Source: Prototheca cutis
Lineage: Eukaryota > Chlorophyta > Trebouxiophyceae > Chlorellales > Chlorellaceae
Length of the DNA: 64,000 nucleotides
Direction of reading: 5' to 3'
NCBI GenBank assembly: GCA_002897115.2
Contig: BCIH01000004.1
Location: 1,442,600 to 1,506,599 of the forward strand
Made by a program: the position numbers and the translations under genes. The notes under the pieces were generated by a model. It was not told the DNA's origin. It saw only the letters and a list, made by a program, of their open reading frames with translations, and searched no databases. This document shows positions 1-7,841 of the stretch, piece after piece; position 1 is the stretch's first letter, and each line of letters starts with the position of its first letter.

Positions 1-1238
1 TACATTACTTTTACAATACCTTGTACAATACATTATTTTACATTATCTTGTACAATACCTTGTACGTTTACAGTTCCCTGTACCTTACAACCATCTGCAA
101 CGTTTTGTCGATCGCAACTGTTGTCGTCTCGGGAGGGAGGAAAGTTGCCCCGATCACCCACCCAACTGGGCACGCATCGGTGAGCTGATCGTGGTGTGAG
201 AAACAACGTGGCCCCTGCGATGTAGATTGCTTTCCGTCGACCCCACATGGGCACGTCGTTTCCTTGCCACCATCCATCCATGCATTGGCTCCTTGCATTG
301 CAGCCAACGCAATGGACGAGGACTGCTGGGGCCTCGGAAAGGAGGCCACCAGGGGCACCATGTCGACTGTCAAGTCGTCGGTGCGTGAAACGTGGCAGGA
401 CGAACACCACAGCCCCCTGGAGGGACTCGTGATGAAGACGCATCACGTCACCTCCTACGCCGCGCTCTTCGCCCGGCTCCTCATCCTCCAGGAGTTTGAG
501 CGGGGCAACGTGCATCGCTTGCCCGAGATGGCGTCGGACAAGTTCCTGGCCCAGGTCTTCTTCTCGCTGGTCGTCTATCGGCAGAACAGCGCGAACTGCA
601 GCCGCGACACGCTGCTCATGCGCCTCCGTCTGAGCGCCGCCTTGCCCAAGTTCCTCCAACTGACCGGGTATGAGCCGCCGTCCTTTCGCAGCCCAAACAG
701 GGTGAGTCGGATGGGGTGCCAGGTGACTGGGTATTGGCGTTTTGACTCCTGCCTGCGTCGCTCGCTCACTTGCATGCTCGCTTGCTTCTGAAGGGCGGAG
801 GTCCGATCACCCGTTTGACAGATCGATCAACGATTGCCCGGCCTGGGTCCANGACGACCCCTACCGATGCGCAGATCGCCGTGTACTGGGCCGAGGGCTG
901 GTGCCGGTCGATCTTGACCAACATCCGCCTGCACTTGGGCGAGCATCTGCGGGGCACCGTCAACCTGCTCCTCGACATCAAGGCCCGGCGCAANGAGCTG
1001 CTGGAAAAGGCGAAGGAGGNGAACTGGGNCGCCGACAGACGCCGCGAGACGCTGGACCGGGAACTCTACGAACCGGTCCGGCGCATCAAGGCGGGCCTCG
1101 GGCGGCTCGACCCGGCGGTCAAGGACCTGGACGCCGCCCAGCAGGCGGTGTACGACCGGCTGCTGGCGCTGCTGCGCTCTGCCTACCGGCCGGAGCACCG
1201 GTTCAAGAAGGGCACGCTCTACTACGACGTCCAGGCCA
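1..1238. repeat. Left arm of a perfect inverted duplication (mirror at 9446-10683)
   Basis: Every position compared here matches the reverse complement at (10684 minus position). The match includes the ambiguous bases: N at 852, 994 and 1020 correspond to N at 9832, 9690 and 9664. The arm carries the AT-rich upstream region, exon 1, the intron and the start of exon 2 of Fanzor copy A. It stops exactly at the assembly gap at 1239. Beyond the gap, copies A and C differ at about 8% of residues. Shared ambiguity codes are not expected of two independently sequenced loci, so assembly duplication is likely. Confidence 0.85.
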
Positions 1239-2075
1239 NNNNNNNNNNNNNNNNNNNNNNNNNNNNNNNNNNNNNNNNNNNNNNNNNNNNNNNNNNNNNN
1301 NNNNNNNNNNNNNNNNNNNNNNNNNNNNNNNNNNNNNNNNNNNNNNNNNNNNNNNNNNNNNNNNNNNNNNNNNNNNNNNNNNNNNNNNNNNNNNNNNNNN
1401 NNNNNNNNNNNNNNNNNNNNNNNNNNNNNNNNNNNNNNNNNNNNNNNNNNNNNNNNNNNNNNNNNNNNNNNNNNNNNNATGGAGGCGCCCAACGGGCACA
1501 AGGCCTGCACCGTCTCGGCCTTCTCCGACTACCTGCGCGTGTTCGGCCAAGTCGAGCCGACGCTGACCGGGTACTACGCCCGGCCCATCTTCCGCACGCT
1601 CCACCTGTGGTCGTACAGCTCCCGCCAGCGCGCCTACGCGGCGCTGGTCGCGAAGCTGCGCGCGTTCGCCAACGGCGCGACGCTGGTCGTCGGCGACTGC
1701 TCGCCAGGCGCGGCACGTTACCACGAACCCACACCGAGCGTCGGCCTGCTGCGGGTGCTGGTCAAGGCGGGCTTCGACATCCTGCTCATCGACGAGTACT
1801 GCACCTCCCAGTTCTGCCCCGGCTGCGAGAAGCGCTCGGTGAAGACGTTCCTCGACGTGCCCAACCCCCGGCCGCACCGCAGGGAAAAGAACCCCACCGT
1901 GCGCTGCCACGGGCTCCTGCGCTGCGCCAACTGCAAGGTCAAGGATGGGCGATCTCGGCTCTGGAACAGGGACCTCATGGCCTGCCTCAACATGCTGCTC
2001 ATCGTGCAGGGGCTCCGCGAAACCGGCAAGCGGCCCGAGCGCTTCCAGCGCCCCAAGCCCAAGAAGAGCTCCTGA
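312..2075 (+). CDS. Fanzor (TnpB-like RNA-guided nuclease), copy A, broken by an assembly gap
   Basis: This is a eukaryotic TnpB homologue, expected to be an RNA-guided RuvC nuclease carried by a mobile element. Exon 1 is 312-701, starting at an ATG followed by DEDCWG and ending at a clear gtgagt donor. Exon 2 starts at 875 after gatgcgcag and runs into 240 N at 1239-1478, then resumes to a stop at 2073-2075. The reading frame differs on the two sides of the gap, so the N count is nominal. The C-terminal part carries the RuvC-II motif IDEYCTS, a zinc finger (CPGC, then CANC) and the RuvC-III motif WNRDLMACLN. The RuvC-I aspartate and the variable linker fall in the gap. This part is about 92% identical to copy C. 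Whether the gene is intact cannot be judged. Confidence 0.8.
1239..1478. other. Assembly gap (240 N) inside Fanzor copy A
   Basis: This is a run of N. It replaces the part of exon 2 that in copy C spans about 7.9-9.4 kb on the other strand and encodes the variable linker and RuvC-I. The real missing length is probably longer than 240 bases, because the equivalent stretch in copy C is about 1 kb. Confidence 0.95.
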
Positions 2076-2560
2076 AGAGCACTCCTGTCAAACATCTCTC
2101 CGTGGCGGCTATTGCCGCTACACTTGCTGCCCTCGGGCAAGGAGGCGCCTTAATTCAAAAAAAAATTAACACGACTGATTTACTTCCTTGCCCTGCCACT
2201 GCCCTGTCCTGCCCTGCCCTGCCCTGAACGATCATCCTGCCCTGTAATAGCGAACCCTAACAGCGAATTCACAAGCCTTGGTCCGCATTCCATTCGTAAC
2301 TTTAGGCAATCAGGGTGTGTGCCCCGGAAAGGCAGGGGTGGGGCGCCCACATGGAGGGCGGTCGATGACCCCCTCATAGGCTGACTGCACGGACGCCTGT
2401 CACGTGGTCGGGCTGGGGCCAGCCCCCCAGTCCCCATGCGAGGGTCGAACGCTGCACGCCAGAACGCCGGAAGACCGCTCGAAACGCAGCAAAATAAAAT
2501 AGAATGCATTACATTGATAAAATAAATGCAAAAAGGGCAAAAGAAGCATAGCATGGAGAC
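2076..2560 (+). other. 3' region of Fanzor copy A: CCCTG tract, TAATAGCGAA box, degenerate tail
   Basis: After the stop comes a segment shared with copy C, then a CCTG/CCCTG-rich tract at about 2186-2243, then the box TAATAGCGAA at 2245. That box recurs at 6201, 7083, 7650 (minus) and 12002 (minus). Further on, the block decays but keeps CGCCGGAAGACCGC near 2470 and an AT-rich tail ending in TAGCATGGAG near 2552. The same order is seen at 7083-7370. It is probably the old 3' end of the element. Confidence 0.55.
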
Positions 2561-3284
2561 ATTTAGGGGAAGGAGAAAAATGTGGTGTCCCTTACTTCCC
2601 ACTGCAGCAGGTTCGATTCCTGACGACACGCTGCGATTGGCCCCCCGCCCATGTCAGACTCCCCGATCTGGTCATGACGCGACTGGATTATTTTTAATTC
2701 AGTTACATGAAACAAGGGTGCATCTCGGAGTCCAAAAGGACAACCTGAAGGCGTGCCTCCTCTTTCTTTCGTCGGCGTCCAGGTCCATCTGCAACACCAC
2801 ACACCACCCGTACGAGCATGTTCTCAAGTCACTTTGTCCGAGAAATTGTCAGAAATTCAAGCGGTTTGTTTTGAACATATTTACCCTGGTTTTGCTTTTT
2901 GAAATGCCACCGCGGCATGAATGATATAAGAGCAGGCCTCCTCCGCTCATGCATCTATTCCATCCCCCTATTCCATCCGCGCAAGAGAGGCAACGCAAAA
3001 AAGCACGATCGATCGCGACTGTTCTTTGTTTCAAGCACGGGCCACCCACCCACCATGACGAAGAGCGTCGGGGCGTGGGTGTGGCAGCCCAGTCACCAGG
3101 AGCAGCCGGGCGAGTAGGACGCTGTTTCCAGCCCGACGAGCATCGGTGAGTCCCCTTTCCTCCCTCCCGTGATGCGACGAGACCAACACGATCGCGATCT
3201 CCGACGCTTGCCATGCCAGCTTGCCATGGAAGGGCGGGGCGACTCGAACACATCGATTTTTTTGCCGCGCATCCATTAATTGAT
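2561..3284. other. No gene seen; tRNA T-arm-like fragment near 2604-2632
   Basis: No convincing coding exon is present. A canonical T-loop, GGTTCGATTCC, with a short CAGG/CCTG stem sits at about 2608-2625 on the plus strand. No D-arm or acceptor partner is visible nearby, so this is at most a tRNA fragment. Around 3145-3215 there is weak similarity to the upstream region of copy A (for example CATCGGTGAG). Confidence 0.4.
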
Positions 3285-3435
3285 TAATGAATCCATCCAT
3301 CCATCCATTCGTTCGTTCGTTCGTTCGTTCGTTCGTTCCATCCATCCATTCGTTCGTTCCATCATTCCATCAACGCATTCCATCCATCAACGCATTCCAT
3401 CCATCAACGCATTCCATCCATCAACGCATTCCAAC
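3285..3435 (+). repeat. Microsatellite cluster (CCAT)n and (CGTT)n upstream of Fanzor copy B
   Basis: Tandem CCAT and CGTT tetranucleotides are followed by several copies of a 14-base unit, ATCAACGCATTCCA. The array ends 28 bases before the Fanzor B ATG. A shorter CCAT stretch sits at the same place upstream of copies A and C (about 268-284), so a CCAT tract may be an original part of the element's 5' leader. Confidence 0.8.
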
Positions 3436-3462
3436 GAGCGCAGGTGCAGAGACCTGGTCAGA

Positions 3463-6011
3463 ATGGACAAGGACTGCTGGGGCGCCGGGGAGGCATCCCA
3501 GGGCGGCATGTCGACCGTCAAGGGGTGGGTCGGCGCGGCGTGGAAGGAGGACTGCCACAAGAACCTGGAGACCGTTGTCCGGAAGACGAATCACGCGGGG
3601 CCCTACTCCGTGCACTTTGTGCGGCTCGTCGTCCTCGAGCAGCTCGAGCTGGGCAACGTGGGCTGCATACCGGAGCTGGTCTCCGAAAAGTTCTTCACCG
3701 AGGCCTTTCTCTCGCTGGTGACCTACGGCCAGCAAAAGGCCAAGAACGAAGACATCATTCGCTTCCGCAAACTCTTGGCCGCCTACAAGCCCAAGTTCCG
3801 GGAGCTGACTCTGTACCAGGCGCCGGCGTTCAAGAACCCAAACCGGGTGCGTCGGGCGCGTGAACGGGACTGCGACCGACCGACCGCTGGTCGCATGCGG
3901 TGCCTGCCTGCTTGCTTGCTTGTGTTGAAGGCTGAGCGAGGGATTGCCCCGAAAGAAACAATTGATGACGGACGGACATGGGGTTGGTTGGCGACGCACC
4001 CACCATACGATACACCGATCAACCAATAAATCGACCTCCTCGACGAAACTTTGCGCAGATCGCCACGTACTGGGGCGAGGCCTGGTGCCGGGCGACGGAG
4101 ACCAACGTCCGAGTCCACTTCGGCGAGCATCTGCGGGGCACCGTCAACCTGCTCCTCGACGTCAGGGCCCGGCGCAAGGAGCTGCTCGAAAAGGGAAAGG
4201 AGGAGAACTGGGACGGCAAGAAGCGGCGCGATGTGCTGCACCGGGAGCTGTACGGCCCCGGGCAGCGGATCAAGGCGGGCCTCGGGCGGCTCGACCCGGC
4301 GGTCAAGGACCTGGACGCCGCCCAGCAGGCGGCGTACGACCGGCTGCTGGCGCTGCTGCGCGCCGCCTACCGGCCGGAGCACCGGTTCAAGAAGGGCACG
4401 CTCTACTACGACGTCCAGGCCAGCCCACGGGAGCACGTCGCCGCGATGATCGCGCTGTCGCGCCTCCGCGCCGAGGAAAACCTGCCCGCGTTCCAGGCCG
4501 TCCCCGCGCGCGCGTCGTTCGTGCCCGGGGCGGTGGAGATGGACAACCAGGCCGCGGCCATGAACGTCCTGGGCTGGCGCAGGGTGCCAAAGGCGACCGA
4601 GCAGGACGCCGTCTGGAAAAACGGCCTGCTGCTGCCAAAGCGCCGCGAGATCAAGGACGCCGCCGGCGGCAGAAAGCACTGCGGGCACGTCTACACCGAC
4701 GGCAGATCGTGCTGCTACGTGAAGAAGGACCCGAAGCAGACCGGCAAGGGCCGGCACAAGCGCCCCGAGTGTGGCGGCGGTGGAGCCAAAGGCGGCGGCA
4801 AGTGTGGCAAAGGCGGCAATCCAGCGGAGCCAAAGAGGCAGAAGCTGCCCGATGGACGGTGCGGAAATGTCAGCGACGACGCAAGCAAGGTCGGTGACAG
4901 CAACGACAGCAACGACAGCAACGACAGCAACGACAGCAAGGGCGACGCTCCCGAGCGGCGCAGCGGCGGCGGGGAGCCCAAAGGGCTCGACTCAAGCGCG
5001 GAACGTGAAGTGGCGGCCGGCATTAGTGCTCGCACCAACACAGGCGCAGAGGCGAGCACCTCGGGTGCCCCGCCGCCGCCGAGCCACCCGGGGGCGCAGC
5101 CGGCCCGCCGGCGGCGCGCGACCAACAAGCGCGCGGGGCTCGAGGGCCTGCAGTACGTCGAGGACGTCGACCCCGCGGTGCTGCGGACGCTGAAGCTGGT
5201 GTTCATCGACCCCAACCGCCGCGACCTGCTGTTCTGCCTGCACGAGGACTCGCGGTCGGGGAGGAAGCACTGGAAGATCATGCGCTTCACCTCCAACGAG
5301 TGGGCGTACTGGACGCGGTCGCGCAAGCTGCGCAGACTGCGCCAAGCGCTCATGACCCAGGAGGTGCGCGCGTGCGAGCGGCGCCTGGTGATGGAGGCGC
5401 CCAACGGGCACAAGGCCTGCACCGTCTCGGCCTTCTCCGACTACCTGCGCGTGTTTGGCCAAGTCGAGCCGACGCTGACCGAGTTTTACGCGCAGCCCTT
5501 CTTCCGGGACGCCCGCTTCTGGGCGTACAGGAACCGCCAAAAGGGCTACGCGGCGCTGGTCGCGAAGCTGCGCGACTTTGCAAAAGGCGCGACGCTGGTC
5601 GTCGGCGACTGCTCCCCGGGCGCGGCGCGCTACCACGAGCCAACCCCGAGCGTCGGCCTGCTGCGGGTGCTGGTCAAGGCGGGCTTCGACGTCCTGCTCA
5701 TCGACGAGTACTGCACCTCCAAGTTCTGCCCCGGCTGCGAGGAGCGCTCGGTGGAGCCGTTCCTCGACGTGCCCAACCCGCGCCCCTATCGCAGGGCACA
5801 GTACCCCACCGTGCGCTGCCATGGGCTCCTGCGCTGCGCCAACTGCAAGGTCAAGGATGGGCAATCTCGGCTCTGGAACCGGGACCTCATGGCCTGCCTC
5901 AACATGCTGCTCATCGTGCAGGGGCTCCGCGAAACCGGCAAGCGGCCCGAGCGCTTCCAGCGGCCCAACAAGGGGAAGAACAATAAAGACAACGACGAGA
6001 AGAAGAGCTGA
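3463..6011 (+). CDS. Fanzor (TnpB-like RNA-guided nuclease), copy B, intact
   Basis: Exon 1 is 3463-3846 and exon 2 is 4059-6011, with a phase-0 intron (gtgcgt...gcag), giving about 778 residues. Exon 1 encodes a helical N-terminal region, and exon 2 begins with IATYWGEAW. The RuvC-I aspartate is in FIDPNRRDLL (about D512). RuvC-II is in LLIDEYCTSKF (about E678). The zinc-finger cysteines are about C685, C688, C721 and C724. RuvC-III is in WNRDLMACLNM (about D737). Residues 365-490 form a low-complexity linker with SND repeats. All catalytic residues are present and no frameshift is seen, so the gene could be active. The family is known to use an RNA transcribed from the element's 3' end as guide. 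A single-exon viral-type Fanzor2 is less likely, given the spliceosomal intron. No partner transposase is visible. Confidence 0.9.
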
Positions 6012-6198
6012 ACGAAGAGCTCTCTTGATTCCGGCCTGTTACTGCAGTGTCCACTTTTGCCGAATGAACCTCGGGGCTTCCTTGGCCTCCAGGAGACGGT
6101 AGGCTGGCGCGTTAATCCCAAGAAAAAACAAATGTCTTTGTTTGCGCTTTTGCCTCTGCCCTGTCATGCCATGCATCCTTTCCTGCCCTGCTCTGCCC

Positions 6199-6405
6199 TG
6201 TAATAGCGAATCCACACGCCCTGGCTTGATCACGTAAGAGAAGGGAAGACAGCGGGAGCTTGTTGCCTGTCAGATAAGATTGCGGGCAAAAAAGAGGTGC
6301 GGAGTACGTGGTTTGGGCCTCGGCTGATTACGTGACCAGGGCCCGGCCCGGTCCCCAGCGTCGAGTGTCCAAAAAACCTGCACGCTGGAGGGCCGGAAGA
6401 CCACG
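6199..6405 (+). ncRNA. Conserved non-coding block 3' of Fanzor B; candidate omega RNA region
   Basis: The block starts with CTGTAATAGCGAA, 190 bases after the stop of copy B. It continues through TTGATCACGTAAGAGAAGGG and TGTCAGATAAGATTGCG, two related ATTACGTGA-type motifs, and GCGCTGGAGG-type sequence ending at GGAAGACC. It has a close, clearly non-coding copy at 7081-7292. A recognisable head lies at the same distance (about 190 bases) from the stop of copy C. Conservation without an open frame, at constant spacing behind the nuclease gene, is what a guide-RNA scaffold should look like. No transcript evidence exists here. Confidence 0.45.
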
Positions 6406-6720
6406 GAGATCTCAGTGTACTGGGCCGAGGCTGGCGCCGGGTGACGGAGACAGCCCGTCAAGTCCACTCGGGCGAGCACGTGCACCGTCGACCTGGTGCG
6501 CAGCATCGAAGCTGGCGCAAGGAGCCGCTGGAGCAGTGACTGGGGAGAGGAGACTGGGACGGCCACGGCGGGACAGGGCAGCCAGCCCACGGGGTGCTTC
6601 TATGCCTGTGCTGGTGCGAGCGGCAATGCGTGCCGCCACTCCAGCGAAGAAGAGCACTCCCTGCCAGCACCTCTCCGTAACCGCTATCGGCGCTCGTTCC
6701 ACTAGCTGGGCCTTGGGCAG
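6406..6720 (+). pseudogene. Internally deleted Fanzor relic 1
   Basis: The piece begins GAGATCTCAGTGTACTGGGCC, which aligns to the start of exon 2 (IAVYWAEGW). It follows exon 2 through the HSGEH and GDWDG-like region with frameshifts. It then jumps to the 3' end of the gene (gaagagcactcc, then CTCTCCGTAACCGCTATCG), matching the sequence just after the stop of copies A and C. About 1.6 kb of the middle is missing. It cannot encode a nuclease. Like a MITE, it keeps the ends and loses the body. Confidence 0.7.
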
Positions 6721-7080
6721 GCCGGTGCCTGCAACTTGCTCACAAAAGCCCAAAGTGCCTTTTCCTTCCTGCCGTGCCACGTCTGGCTTGCCCTGCCTTC
6801 AGGGGGGAGGCGCGAGCACCCCTTTTCTTTAAAAACCTGCCCTACCCTGTGTACCCCCCAATAAAAAGACTGATTGTGCGTTCCTGCCCTGGCCCCGCCC
6901 TTGAACTCACCAAAAAGAACGTACTTTCCTGCCGTGCCACGTCTTGCTTGCCTTCAGGGAGGCGAGCACCCTTCCCAAATGAACTAAAACAAAAAACATT
7001 GATTGCACTTTCTTGCCCTGCCCTGGTCGATAATCCTGCCCTGTCCTGAACGATCATCCTGCCATGCATCCTTTCCTGCC
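6721..7080 (+). other. No gene; repeated 3'-UTR-like segments rich in CCCTG
   Basis: Two diverged tandem segments, each with TTCCTGCCGTGCCACGTCT-like sequence and gcgagcaccc, are followed by a CCTGCCCTG-rich stretch and the GAACGATCATCCTGCC motif. The same motif is found after copies A and C. This looks like duplicated element 3' sequence, and no coding potential is seen. Confidence 0.5.
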
Positions 7081-7292
7081 CTGTAATAGCGAAATTCATA
7101 CACCCTGGCTTGATCACGTAAGAGAAGGGAAGACAGCAGAGGGCGATTGTCTGTCAGAAAAGATTGCGTGCAAGAGGTGCGGATTACGTGATCGGGCCTC
7201 GGCGGATTACGTGACAAGGGCCCACGTGACAGGGGCCGGCCCCCGTCCCCAGCATCGAGGGCCGAGAACGGCGCGCTGGAGGCCCGGAAGAC
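7081..7292 (+). ncRNA. Second copy of the conserved Fanzor 3' block
   Basis: It is collinear with 6199-6405 and visibly similar over the full length, from CTGTAATAGCGAA to GGAAGACCGC. It includes an added CACGTGACAGGGGCC repeat. It follows relic 1, not an intact gene, so it is the 3' end of a decayed element. An AT-rich tail to 7359 leads directly into the tRNA at 7360. Confidence 0.4.
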
Positions 7293-7359
7293 CGCTCCAA
7301 AAGCGCCAAAATAAAGAAAAAAGCATTACATGCATAAAATGAAGCGTAAAATGGCAAAA

Positions 7360-7451
7360 TAGCAGGGAGGCGCCTTAACCACTCGGCCACGTTGTCAGAA
7401 CGCTTGTCGACAACGGCAGGATTCGAACATGCGCCCCTTGCGGGACCTCCT
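7360..7451 (-). tRNA. Candidate circularly permuted tRNA-Ser(GCU)
   Basis: On the minus strand the 3' half (7451-7408) comes first, then an 11-base spacer (7407-7397), then the 5' half (7396-7360). Joined in normal order they give 81 nt. The acceptor stem GACAACG/CGTTGTC pairs 7 of 7 and is followed by discriminator G. The D-arm is GCCGAGTGGTTAAGGC. The anticodon stem CCTCC/GGAGG pairs 5 of 5, and the loop is CTGCTA plus A with anticodon GCU. The long variable arm has the stem-loop TCCC-GCAA-GGGG. The T-loop is TTCGAAT, with one mismatch in the T-stem. The break lies after base 37, the usual tRNA intron site. A TTTT run follows the 5' half and could end Pol III transcription. Permuted tRNAs are known from Cyanidioschyzon and prasinophyte algae. 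The alternative is two neighbouring tRNAs, each split by an insertion. Confidence 0.75.
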
Positions 7452-7452
7452 G

Positions 7453-7841
7453 AATGCTTGTTGGGGAGGCAACATTATTCCCGCCTGAAATATCCGAAAT
7501 CCCATTTACCATTTCCCATGTACGGTCCCGACAGGCATGGCATTTGCTGTCGCTGAAGGTCAGTCCCTCAGTTTTTCCAGGCACATTATCTAATCTAACA
7601 GGTATTTCTTACGTGATCTACCCTCACCAGGGCATGTAGATTTCGCTATTACAGGGCAGGATGATCGTTCAGGGCAGGGCAGGGCAGGACAGGGCAGGGG
7701 CAGGGCCAGGGGCAGGGGCAGGGAAGAAAGGACAATCAGTCGTTTCATTTTATTTTTTTTGAATTAAGGCGCCAGCCTGCCCGAGGGCAGCAAGTGTAGC
7801 GGCAATAGCCACCACGGAGAGATGTCTGACAGGAGTGCTCT
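7453..7841 (-). other. 3' region of Fanzor copy C, running into the tRNA 3' half
   Basis: Reading away from the gene, there is a segment shared with copy A, then a CCCTG/GGGCAGG-rich tract at about 7715-7653, then the TAATAGCGAA box (at 7650) and the GATCACGTAAGAAA motif. Next is TGCCTGGAAAAACTG, which recurs in relic 2, and then unique sequence up to the tRNA 3' half. Only the first part of the conserved block seen after copy B is recognisable here. Confidence 0.5.

Noticed and set aside
2604..2632. Complete tRNA gene at the GGTTCGATTCC T-loop
   Set aside because: The stem has only four pairs and no acceptor or D-arm partner is found nearby.
7360..7451. An ordinary tRNA with an intron
   Set aside because: The 3' half precedes the 5' half on the same strand, so simple splicing cannot give a tRNA.
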